Assembly (NCBI GenBank): GCA_021785155.1
Contig: JAJYGE010000268.1
Span: 1-7,594 of the forward strand
Source of the DNA: Planctomycetota bacterium
GTDB lineage: Bacteria > Planctomycetota > Phycisphaerae > WQYP01
Length of the DNA stretch: 7,594 bases
Direction: 5' to 3'
Made by a program: the position numbers and the translations under genes. Positions 1 to 7,167 of this stretch are shown here, piece after piece; positions within the stretch are counted from its first letter, which is position 1; each line of letters opens with the position of its first letter. The notes beneath the pieces were generated by a model. That model was not told the origin of the DNA and ran no database searches. It was given only the letters and a program-made list of their open reading frames with translations.

Positions 1-97
1 AAAACATAATGCAAGGACAATGCCACAAATAGCAAACTATTTTAGTGGCTACACGTAAACGCGAAAAATAACACTTAACTAATTATAAAACAACGAG
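1..97. other. AT-rich intergenic segment, possible foreign DNA end
   Basis: This stretch holds no supportable gene on either strand. It is markedly AT-rich (31 G/C in the first 100 bases), while the coding DNA to its right is clearly richer in G+C. It begins just beyond the stop of the broken SRAP reading frame. It contains a small inverted repeat (AAATAG/CTATTT around 27-42), a TATAAT on the minus strand (82-87) without a good -35, and a sigma-54-like site near the left edge. The composition change next to a truncated gene suggests inserted DNA, but no transposase, terminal repeat pair or target duplication can be shown from one side only. Confidence 0.5.
10..25 (-). promoter_or_regulatory. 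Candidate sigma-54 (-24/-12) promoter reading off the left edge
   Basis: Read on the minus strand, the site is TGGCATTGTCCTTGCA. It fits the RpoN consensus TGGCACG-N4-TTGCW at every position except the C and G of the -24 element, with the required GG-to-GC spacing. It lies in non-coding AT-rich DNA. Transcription would start about 12 bases past the GC, at or just beyond the left end of the window, so it would drive a gene outside the window. No enhancer-binding site could be identified. The match is by eye and the promoter's use is inferred. Confidence 0.4.
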
Positions 98-217
98 TTA
101 CGCAAAAACGTCGTTGGAACATCCGTTGTAGCGCGGAGTAAGCGGTGGAATATCGCGCAACCAGGGCATGGCATTAAACGCGGCGGCGGGATTGGCAAGT
201 GTGAATCGTCCGCACAT
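98..217 (-). pseudogene. N-terminal fragment of an SRAP (YedK/HMCES-like) gene, broken after about 31 codons
   Basis: The 39-codon frame starts at ATG 217 and ends at TAA 98-100. It opens with MCGRFTL and continues to PPLTPRYN, the conserved N-terminus of SOS-response-associated peptidases (SRAP; E. coli YedK, human HMCES). In this family Cys2, exposed after Met removal, forms a thiazolidine crosslink with abasic sites in single-stranded DNA. Family members normally continue from RYN into a (I/V)AP-type motif and run to roughly 200-230 residues. Here the sequence becomes GCSNDVFA and stops. The DVFA could still be an eroded match to the family's next strand, so the exact break lies between codon 32 and the stop. 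The other active-site residues (Asn, Glu, His) are absent. The start is convincing: AAGGA overlaps the stop codon of the upstream transglutaminase gene, seven bases before the ATG. The gene was therefore once a translationally coupled fourth cistron. The fragment is too short to work; the remainder may lie beyond the left edge. Confidence 0.75.
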
Positions 218-224
218 TTCAGTG

Positions 225-229
225 TCCTT
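225..229 (-). promoter_or_regulatory. Ribosome binding site of the SRAP fragment
   Basis: AAGGA on the minus strand overlaps the TAA stop of the transglutaminase gene and sits seven bases upstream of ATG 217. This spacing and overlap support translational coupling and decide the start of the SRAP frame. Confidence 0.6.
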
Positions 230-1100
230 ATTCGGCAGCCACATCAACCGATACGTGCACCGTATGTTTGCCGCCGCCGAGAATCACGCCGCGCAGGGGT
301 GAAACATCGGAGAAATCGCGTCCATACGCGACGGTGATGTGGCGTTCAGCCGGGATCATGTTATTGGTAGGATCAAAATCCATCCAGCCCATCTCGGGCA
401 CGTAAACGCTCAGCCAGGCATGTGAGGCGTCGGTACCCACCAGACGCGGTTTGCCGGGCGGGGAAGTGGTGAGCAGATATCCCGAAACATAGCGCGCGGC
501 AAACCCCATCGCCCGCACGCAGGCAATGCCCAGATGGGCAAAATCCTGGCAGACGCCCTTGCGGTGGCGCAATATATCCGCCACGCTGGTGCCAACGGTG
601 GTGGCGGTGGCGTCGAATTTGAAATCCCGATGAATCCGTTGCATGAGGTCTTCCAGTGCTTCAAGGACCGGCCGATTTGGCGTAAAGGACTCCACGGCAT
701 AATGGGCGGCCTCAGGTGTCTGGATAATTTTATTGGATTCAAAGGTAAATTGCACCGCAGTGAGAAAATCCGGAGACGGGCTATTCCACAGGTTATCCCG
801 GACCTGCTCCCAGGGTTGATTGGAAAATAACATGCCGGTGGATGGCGCAAGTATTTCCACTTCTCCGCGGGAGACAACCAGCAGTTCGCGGTGCGGCTCC
901 TGAATACTGAAAAAGGTCTGGCGATTGCCGAAATAATCAAAGCGATCGGTGCGCATGGCGGTGGGGGAAATTTCCAAATCCGCATAGCTCCAGAAATGGC
1001 GAGCCGCTTCGCGCGGCAGGAGATGCGCGATGTGGTGGCAAATCGTCACCGGCTGTTGATAGCGGTATCGGGTGATGTGCTTGATTTTATAAACAGGCAT
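228..1100 (-). CDS. Transglutaminase-like cysteine protease (Bact_transglu_N plus transglutaminase core)
   Basis: This 290-residue protein belongs to the stand-alone bacterial transglutaminase-like family (COG1305 type) that travels with circularly permuted ATP-grasp and alpha-E genes. Residues about 1-85 form the beta-rich Bact_transglu_N domain, beginning with the typical YKIKHITRYRY pattern. Residues about 150-250 form the papain-like core, with the triad Cys184 (GVCQDFAH), His227 (SHAW) and Asp243 (DFDPTN). Length is normal for the family and nothing is missing. No signal peptide is seen, so it should act in the cytoplasm. The family fold either hydrolyses amide bonds or transfers acyl groups; the substrate is unknown. 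The start at ATG 1100 fits the family N-terminus; its ribosome site is weak (GGAAAAAG, purine-rich, starting about 13 bases upstream). It lies 54 bases after the ATP-grasp/alpha-E gene on the same strand and ten bases before the SRAP start, consistent with one operon. It is a distant paralogue of the N-terminal part of the 1132-residue protein. Confidence 0.93.
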   Translation of the reverse strand: MPVYKIKHITRYRYQQPVTICHHIAHLLPREAARHFWSYADLEISPTAMRTDRFDYFGNRQTFFSIQEPHRELLVVSRGEVEILAPSTGMLFSNQPWEQVRDNLWNSPSPDFLTAVQFTFESNKIIQTPEAAHYAVESFTPNRPVLEALEDLMQRIHRDFKFDATATTVGTSVADILRHRKGVCQDFAHLGIACVRAMGFAARYVSGYLLTTSPPGKPRLVGTDASHAWLSVYVPEMGWMDFDPTNNMIPAERHITVAYGRDFSDVSPLRGVILGGGKHTVHVSVDVAAE

Positions 1101-1154
1101 AATTACTTTTTCCGGTTCTTATATCGATTTCCAACGGATTATCAGTGGCCCGCA

Positions 1155-3704
1155 TCAGCCACCGGAGCCGAGTTGAAAGCCCAACTGTCGGGATTCAGAA
1201 ATATGTACCAGGTACATGCGGCTGATGACATCCGAAAGCATGCGCAGATCCTCCAGCCATTTCTGTAATATGCCGTCCAGGTGCGGCCGTCGGTGGCTTT
1301 CATTCGTATCATGGCTTTGCCCCAGTGCGGTAACATCCGCCAATCGTATGTCGGTCAGTATTTTCAGCACAATGCGCTGTGGGGCCGTAAGGCCGGTTTC
1401 ACTGCCGTCAACCACCAGAGATTCCAGGTGTTCCTGTAACCGCAGCAGTTGAAAAGCGACGGAGCGGGGATTGCTTTCATCGGCCAAAAGTATATCCAGC
1501 ACGGGAGGAACCTGCAGATGGGTGGTGTAACGGCGGCGATAGGTGATAATGGAATCAGCAATTTCCAGAACGGATTCCAGCAGCGGTCCTTCGCGGTCCA
1601 CCACCGGGGCCAGGGTTTCCGAAAGCAGCGTCAGGGTGCCGATGGCGCGTTCAATGCGGCGGCCAATGTCTAAAAATCGCCAGGCGTAGGATCGCGTCAT
1701 TGATTCCATGGCCAGGCCGTCAAACGCGGCAAAGGTGATGATCAGGCGGTCCAGCGCGGGCAAGAGATCCAATAGCGCCGGTACGGTTTTATTAGCGCGC
1801 GGAAAATCTTCATCCAGCCGGTTGATGATTCGCCATATATCAATCGACATACGATCGCGCACCAGGGCGGCGATACGATAGATCGACTTGAGCGTGGCTG
1901 GAAAGCCATTGGCATGAGTATTGCGCAGGAGTATTTCAATAAGTTTGTTTTCGGCGGTGAACCGCTGGCCTTCTGGCTCGACATAGACGGTTTGTTTGGC
2001 CAGAGCGGAAAAAAGCGTTGGAAGTTCAGCGGTAGAGTCAAAATTCTGATCCATGAGTCGGATGACAATCCCCCGCGCCAGACGGGCATTGGCCTGCGCC
2101 CGTTCTTCATAGCGCCCAAGCCAGAACAGATTATCCGCCACGCGGCTGGGAAGATCGCCGCCGGACCGGGAAATAATCACCGGCTGGCCGGGGGGTTGAA
2201 GAAAGCTGAATGAATCCACCGGGCCTTCGGAGAGAACCCAGACATCCTTGGATCCGCCGCCCCGCTGCATGGACACAATCATGGAATCCGCGGAGCCGGA
2301 AAATCTGGCCAATCCACCGGGCATGACACTAAAGCTGTTTTCCACAGCCGTAACATGCAGACGCAGCACCAGATGACGCGGTTGTACCTGGTTTTCCACC
2401 AGCACCGGCGTCGTGGACAATTCAACATAGTGCTCACCGACATACTCCGACGGGGAGGTCATGATGCGGGACCGGAGGGCTTCAAGTTCATCGTGCGTTA
2501 AGTTCCGGGCAAAAACGGGTTTATCGCGTCCACTGCTGAATGCCGGTTTGATGACCATCTTCGGCAGATGGTCCAGCACGTATTGCCGGGCATCGGAGTT
2601 ACCGCACCAAAACGACTCGACGGATGGAAGTTTCATATCCTCGCCTAAAATCCGGCGGCAGATGGCGGGGAGAAACATCATCAGGGCGGGCGTTTCCGCC
2701 AGGCCGGAACCTAGGGAATTGGCCACGATAACGTTGCCGGAATAGACCGCCTGCACCAGGCCCGGCACGCCTAATGCGGAATCGGCCCGCAATTCCAGCG
2801 GATCACAAAAATCATCATCCTGCCGTCGAAGAATGACATCCACGCGCTGCAATCCGCCCAGCATTTTGAGATACACATAATTATCGCGCACAATGAGGTC
2901 CGCGCCTTCCACCAGGGTATAACCGAGATAGCGCGCCAGGTAAGCATGTTCAAAATAGGTTTCGTTATACGGGCCCGGTGTCAGCAGGACGATGCGCGGA
3001 TTTTCCCGATTGGATAGTGATTTGAGGGCTTCCCGAAAGCTACGGAAGAATGTCGCCAGACGCCGGATGCGGCAATCACGGAACACATCCGGAAGCGCCC
3101 GGGATATGACCATCCTGTTTTCCAGTGTGTATCCGGTGCCGGATGGGGCCTGCGTGCGATCCATGAGGGCCACAAACCGGCCATCAGGCCCACGGCCAAT
3201 ATCGGCCGCGTAAGTGTGCAGCCGACGTCCGAGCGGAACGGCCACGCCGTGCAGGGGCCTTAAAAAAAGCCCATGGCCAAAAACCAGCTCCGGGGGAATG
3301 AGTTTTTCCGCCAGCAGGCGCTGGGGGCCGTAAAGATCTTCGAGAATGGCATCCAGCAGCCGTGCCCGCTGGGTGACACCCACTTCCAGATTGGCCCATT
3401 CCGAGGCCGAGAACAGTACGGGCAGCGAATCCAGATGCCATGGGCGATCCATGCCCGCGGGATCGCCATAAACATTGTAGGTTACGCCGTTGTCATGGAT
3501 GAGTTGTCGGGCGGTTTCCCAGCGATGGTGTAATTTTTCAGGTCCCAGATCATCCAGCAGAGTTAAAAACATCTGCCAATGTGCGCGTATCGCGCCTTGC
3601 GGATCCATCATTTCATCATACAGTCCCGGCGCGGGCGCATAGGCCGCATAAAGCCGGGGATCAGCCACGGGCGGGGGAGAAGTTTGTTCCTGTTGCAGTG
3701 TCAT
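1155..3704 (-). CDS. Circularly permuted ATP-grasp type 2 protein fused to an alpha-E domain
   Basis: The 849-residue protein joins two families often encoded separately (COG2308 and COG2307). Residues about 70-500 are the circularly permuted ATP-grasp domain. Recognisable family blocks are GVTYNVYGDP (73-82), DRTQAPSGTGYTLENR (182-197), LTPGPYNETYFEHAYLARY (241-259), ILRRQDDDFCDPLELRAD (291-308), NSLGSGLAETPAL (329-341) and VIKPAF (384-389), whose Lys386 is a likely nucleotide-binding residue. Residues about 515-840 are the helical alpha-E domain, starting at PSRVADNLFWLGRYEERA. ATP-grasp enzymes activate a carboxylate as acyl-phosphate and couple it to an amine; here the substrate is unknown, and the alpha-E role is unproven. 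No signal or membrane segment is seen. The start ATG 3704 follows AAAGG with a short three-base spacer, so initiation may be modest or coupled. It lies 64 bases after the transglutaminase/DUF2126 gene and 54 before the small transglutaminase gene. No frameshift or missing block was noticed. Confidence 0.93.
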   Translation of the reverse strand: MTLQQEQTSPPPVADPRLYAAYAPAPGLYDEMMDPQGAIRAHWQMFLTLLDDLGPEKLHHRWETARQLIHDNGVTYNVYGDPAGMDRPWHLDSLPVLFSASEWANLEVGVTQRARLLDAILEDLYGPQRLLAEKLIPPELVFGHGLFLRPLHGVAVPLGRRLHTYAADIGRGPDGRFVALMDRTQAPSGTGYTLENRMVISRALPDVFRDCRIRRLATFFRSFREALKSLSNRENPRIVLLTPGPYNETYFEHAYLARYLGYTLVEGADLIVRDNYVYLKMLGGLQRVDVILRRQDDDFCDPLELRADSALGVPGLVQAVYSGNVIVANSLGSGLAETPALMMFLPAICRRILGEDMKLPSVESFWCGNSDARQYVLDHLPKMVIKPAFSSGRDKPVFARNLTHDELEALRSRIMTSPSEYVGEHYVELSTTPVLVENQVQPRHLVLRLHVTAVENSFSVMPGGLARFSGSADSMIVSMQRGGGSKDVWVLSEGPVDSFSFLQPPGQPVIISRSGGDLPSRVADNLFWLGRYEERAQANARLARGIVIRLMDQNFDSTAELPTLFSALAKQTVYVEPEGQRFTAENKLIEILLRNTHANGFPATLKSIYRIAALVRDRMSIDIWRIINRLDEDFPRANKTVPALLDLLPALDRLIITFAAFDGLAMESMTRSYAWRFLDIGRRIERAIGTLTLLSETLAPVVDREGPLLESVLEIADSIITYRRRYTTHLQVPPVLDILLADESNPRSVAFQLLRLQEHLESLVVDGSETGLTAPQRIVLKILTDIRLADVTALGQSHDTNESHRRPHLDGILQKWLEDLRMLSDVISRMYLVHISESRQLGFQLGSGG

Positions 3705-3768
3705 ACGCCTTTCGGATACATTTTTCTGTTGAGCATATTCCAGCCCCTAACTCCCAACTCCTGAACTC
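3705..3768. other. Intergenic gap with a short heptamer-like repeat tract
   Basis: The 64 bases between the first and second cistrons hold a degenerate tandem tract, read on the plus strand as CCTAACT, CCCAACT, CCTGAACT at 3746-3767, immediately after the stop of the long gene. On the transcript it is a G/purine-rich stretch. No hairpin terminator is visible, which fits read-through within an operon. The tract resembles short tandemly repeated heptamers known from some bacterial intergenic regions, but three units are few. Confidence 0.4.
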
Positions 3769-6700
3769 TCATGTGCAGCGTCGTAAATCCAGTGTAAGCG
3801 GAAATTCCAGCGATGGCTCAAGTGTCCGCGCACGAATCGGCCCGGGCGTGTGGCCGAAGTCCACAAAACGGGCCATACGCCTCGATTCAGCTTCAAAGGC
3901 GTTGACCGGGAATTGATCAAATGAGCGCCCGCCGGGGTGCGACACATGATAGGCACACCCCGCTACCGCCTGGTCATTCCATGTATCCACCACATCAAAT
4001 ATCAGAGGGGTGTGAACGCCGATGGTGGGATGCAGACATGCGGCCGGCTGCCAGGCTCGATAGCGAACACCGGAGACAAATTCACCGTTGCGCCCGGTGG
4101 AATTCAAGGGCAGCAGCACACCATTGACGGCGATCTGATGGCGCGTGTTGATCAGGCCCGAGGCCTTAATTTCCAGGCGCTCCACCGATGAATCAACAAA
4201 ACGCACGGTGGCCCCGCCGGCCGGTTCTTCACCCAGAACATTCCATGGTTCAATGGCCTGCCGGAATTCCAATTTCATTCCACCGGCGGCCGGAGCATCA
4301 ATTTTTCCCAATAGCGGGAAACGAAATTCAAAATGCGGCGCAAACCAATCCGGTTGGAGGTCAAAGCCCATGGCTGAGGCATCACGCAGCACATCATTAA
4401 AATCATCGGCGACGTAATGCGGGAGCATAAACCGGTCATGAAGTTCGGTTCCCCATCGTACCAGCGGGGTGCGGTAGGGCTTTTCCCAAAACCGTGCGAT
4501 GAGCGTGCGCAACAGCAACTGTTGTGTCAGGGACATGCGGGCGTGCGGCGGCATTTCAAAACCACGGAATTCCACCAGTCCCAATCGTCCGCTGGAAGAA
4601 TCCGGAGAATATAGTTTATCAATGCAGAACTCCGCCCGATGGGTGTTTCCGGTCAGATCGATAAGCAAATTCCTGAACACGCGATCTACCAGCCACGGTG
4701 GCGTCTGAACGTCTTGCCGGCGCTGAATTTCTTGCAGGGCGATTTCCAATTCATAAATCATTTCCGGACGGCCTTCATCCGCGCGGGGGGCCTGACTGGT
4801 AGGGCCGATGAACAGGCCGGAAAACAGGTATGACAGCGAGGGATGATTATGCCAGTATGCCACCATGCTTTGAAGTAAATCAGGCCGTCGTAAAAAGGGC
4901 GAATCGCCCGGTGTATCGCCGCCGATGACAATATGGTTGCCGCCGCCGGTGCCCGAATGTCGACCATCCAGCATGAATTTTTCAGTTCCCAGACGGGAGA
5001 AATGGGCGTCTTCATAAAGCCCGGTGGTGACGCTGACCGCTTCATCCCAGGACTTGACCGGTTGCACGTTGACTTCAATAACACCTGGATCTGGTGTTAC
5101 CTTGATGTGTTTCACGCGCGGATCATGCGGGGGAGTGTAGCCTTCGATGATAATCGGCACGCGCATGTCCGCAGCGGTTTCTTCGATGCGGGCTACGAGA
5201 TCAAGATAGTCCTCAATATACCGCACCGGAGGCATAAATACATGCAGCACGCCATTGCGAGGCTCCACGCATATCGCCGTGCGAACGACATACGATGCGG
5301 ATTGGCCCATTTGGGGCTTCCAGGATGGGTTTTCCCTTATGCGTTTGCGATATTCTTCCAGCGCCGGCCCCATGCCTTCTTCGGCGCTTTTCCAGTCCTG
5401 TTCTCTGAACAGGACTGGACTGGCCGGTTCAATTGGCCCTCGGCGATAGCGCTGGCCACCATGCACATCGGGCAATTCCGGCAGGCGCTGCATCGGATCA
5501 CGCGGAAAAATGTGCGGATATTGAGAATCCGCCACCCATGGCAGAGAGTCCAGCGGCAGGCGCAATCCCATGGGTGAATCACCGGGAATCAGATAGAGCC
5601 GCTCCGGACGCAAAAACCATGCTCCGGTTTGCCAGATTCCTTCACCCGGCGCGCCGATGGGTCGCAATGGCAGGACGTATCCAATGACTTTGTCCAAACC
5701 CTGTTCAAATACTTTGGCCATGCGCAGGCGGTCTTCCTCATTTTTAAGATTGTTTTTGAACGGATCAACATTTACGGGCAATCGCCGTTCCTTCCAGAGG
5801 TAATACCAGACATCCTCAAAGCCCGGCAGTGCGTGGGCATAAGAAACATCACCCTTAATCCGATCCGTCAAATTGCTTAGAAAGTCGCGGGCCGTCTGCT
5901 CGGTATGGTTGAGTTTATCTCCGTCGTTGGCGATCAGTTTCGGATCGTTCCAAATAGGTCGTCCGTCTTGACGCCAGTAACATGCCAAAGCCCAGCGTGG
6001 CAGAGATTCGCCGGGATACCATTTGCCGATGCCATAGTGCAGCAACCCGCCGGGGGCGAACCGCCGATGCAGCCGCTTGATTAACTGTCCGGCAAGTTGC
6101 CGCTTTTGAGCCCCCTGCGCCGTGGTGTTCCATTCCGGTGCATCCACATCATCAATGGAGACAAACGTCGGCTCGCCGCCCATGGTCAGGCGGACATCCT
6201 GGCGTTTGAGGACCGCGTCGACCTGGTGGCCCAGCGATGCAATGCTTTTCCATTGTTCTTCGGTATACGGTTTGGTAACGCGCGGGTCTTCCCGCACGCG
6301 GCGCACGGACATGCGGAATTCAAGCTCCGCCTGGCACTCGTCAACCGCGCCGGTAATGGGCGCTGCCGATGAAGGCTCCGCCGTGCAAGCCAGCGGGATA
6401 TGCCCCTCGCCGGTAAATAGTCCGCTGGTGGCATCCAAGCCAACCCATCCCGCACCCGGCAGAAATACTTCAACCCAGGCGTGCAGATCGGTAAAATCTT
6501 TTTCCGGACCCGATGGCCCATCCAATGATTTTACGTCAGCGGTTAATTGAATGAGATACCCTGATACAAAGCGGGCGGCCAAACCGCAATGCCGGAATAA
6601 ATTTACCAGCAGCCACGCAAAATCACGGCATGATCCGGTGCCGGCGGCCAGGGTTTCTTCCGGCTTTTGCACGCCGGGTTCAAGCCGGATGAGATATTTA

Positions 6701-7167
6701 AGCAGGTGGTGAATTTTGGTGTTTATTTCCACCAGAAAATCCGCGGTGCGAAGATCCTTCCGCCGGCAGGATTTTACAAGTTCCGTCAGCAACGGTCCCG
6801 GTGTGGGAACCGCAAGGTAGGGGGCCAGCTCCTGCTTGAGCACCGGGTCGTAGGTGAAGGGATATTTTTCGGCCTCCGGTTCCAGGAAAAAATCGAAGGG
6901 GTTGATCACGGTCATCTCCGCGACCAGATCCACTTCCACCTTGAATTCCCGGGTGAGCTCCGGAAAAACCAGACGCGCCTGATAATTGGCGTACGGATCC
7001 TGCTGCCAGTTTACGAAATGCTTGGCTGGAAGTACCCGCAGACAATAGCTGTCAATGCGTGTGCGGGTGTGCGGCGCGGGGCGCAGACGCACGACCTGAG
7101 GCGATAACGTTACCAGCCGATCATAGCGGTAATGCGTAACATGATTCAGGGCGACAAGAATGGCCAT
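3769..7167 (-). CDS. Transglutaminase-like protein fused to DUF2126 putative amidoligase
   Basis: From ATG 7167 the protein has 1132 residues, the usual size for this fusion (COG1305 plus COG4196). Residues about 1-90 are Bact_transglu_N (MAILVALNHVTHYRYDR). The transglutaminase core spans about 150-250 with Cys180 (TGSCRDFAW), His229 (DLHAWVEV) and Asp245 (GLDATSG). DUF2126 runs from about 312 to the end and is regarded as a glutamine-synthetase-fold amidoligase. Its visible motifs are MGGEPTF (329-335), IEVNVQP (697-703), SGTGGGNHIVIGG (738-750), HRAEFCIDKLYSP (843-855) and EFRGFEMPPHARM (866-878). The likely role is joining and cleaving or transferring amide bonds in one polypeptide; the substrate is unknown. 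It appears cytoplasmic. The frame extends 25 codons further to TTG 7242, but family similarity begins at ATG 7167, which has GGAG ten bases upstream. A TTG at 7191 behind a strong GGAGGGG is a possible alternative adding eight residues. It is the first gene of the cluster. An unusual perfect hairpin lies in the linker coding for residues 583-593. Confidence 0.94.
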   Translation of the reverse strand: MAILVALNHVTHYRYDRLVTLSPQVVRLRPAPHTRTRIDSYCLRVLPAKHFVNWQQDPYANYQARLVFPELTREFKVEVDLVAEMTVINPFDFFLEPEAEKYPFTYDPVLKQELAPYLAVPTPGPLLTELVKSCRRKDLRTADFLVEINTKIHHLLKYLIRLEPGVQKPEETLAAGTGSCRDFAWLLVNLFRHCGLAARFVSGYLIQLTADVKSLDGPSGPEKDFTDLHAWVEVFLPGAGWVGLDATSGLFTGEGHIPLACTAEPSSAAPITGAVDECQAELEFRMSVRRVREDPRVTKPYTEEQWKSIASLGHQVDAVLKRQDVRLTMGGEPTFVSIDDVDAPEWNTTAQGAQKRQLAGQLIKRLHRRFAPGGLLHYGIGKWYPGESLPRWALACYWRQDGRPIWNDPKLIANDGDKLNHTEQTARDFLSNLTDRIKGDVSYAHALPGFEDVWYYLWKERRLPVNVDPFKNNLKNEEDRLRMAKVFEQGLDKVIGYVLPLRPIGAPGEGIWQTGAWFLRPERLYLIPGDSPMGLRLPLDSLPWVADSQYPHIFPRDPMQRLPELPDVHGGQRYRRGPIEPASPVLFREQDWKSAEEGMGPALEEYRKRIRENPSWKPQMGQSASYVVRTAICVEPRNGVLHVFMPPVRYIEDYLDLVARIEETAADMRVPIIIEGYTPPHDPRVKHIKVTPDPGVIEVNVQPVKSWDEAVSVTTGLYEDAHFSRLGTEKFMLDGRHSGTGGGNHIVIGGDTPGDSPFLRRPDLLQSMVAYWHNHPSLSYLFSGLFIGPTSQAPRADEGRPEMIYELEIALQEIQRRQDVQTPPWLVDRVFRNLLIDLTGNTHRAEFCIDKLYSPDSSSGRLGLVEFRGFEMPPHARMSLTQQLLLRTLIARFWEKPYRTPLVRWGTELHDRFMLPHYVADDFNDVLRDASAMGFDLQPDWFAPHFEFRFPLLGKIDAPAAGGMKLEFRQAIEPWNVLGEEPAGGATVRFVDSSVERLEIKASGLINTRHQIAVNGVLLPLNSTGRNGEFVSGVRYRAWQPAACLHPTIGVHTPLIFDVVDTWNDQAVAGCAYHVSHPGGRSFDQFPVNAFEAESRRMARFVDFGHTPGPIRARTLEPSLEFPLTLDLRRCT
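5391..5419. repeat. Perfect 13-bp inverted repeat with 3-base loop inside the DUF2126 gene
   Basis: The arms TCCAGTCCTGTTC and GAACAGGACTGGA are exact reverse complements separated by TCT, with no mismatch. The repeat encodes residues 583-593 (SPVLFREQDWK) of the amidoligase fusion. These fall in a polar, probably variable linker between the better conserved DUF2126 blocks. In the transcript it would make a stable stem-loop. It may be a small palindromic element taken up in frame, an mRNA processing or translation-pausing structure, or coincidence. Confidence 0.7.

Noticed and set aside
82..87. Minus-strand TATAAT in the AT-rich left end
   Set aside because: No acceptable -35 lies at a suitable distance, and such hexamers are expected in DNA this AT-rich.
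594..614. GGTGGC-type low-complexity run
   Set aside because: It is explained by Ala/Thr/Val codons in the small transglutaminase gene (around residues 163-169) and is too short to be a repeat of interest.
1101..1154. Gap between the ATP-grasp/alpha-E gene and the small transglutaminase gene, examined for a terminator or promoter
   Set aside because: No stem followed by a T run and no convincing -35/-10 pair was seen, so it is treated as an ordinary intercistronic spacer.
4933..5577. Plus-strand open frame of 214 codons opposite the DUF2126 gene
   Set aside because: It lies wholly antisense to a gene with unmistakable family motifs, shows no recognisable domain, and is the kind of frame that a GC-biased coding strand creates by chance.
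6122..6550. Plus-strand open frame of 142 codons
   Set aside because: Its composition (Ser, Arg and Thr rich) is that of a shadow frame and it overlaps the catalytic His/Asp region of the real gene.
6667..7107. Plus-strand open frame of 146 codons opposite the N-terminal transglutaminase region
   Set aside because: It is antisense to the conserved transglutaminase domain and has no recognisable sequence features.
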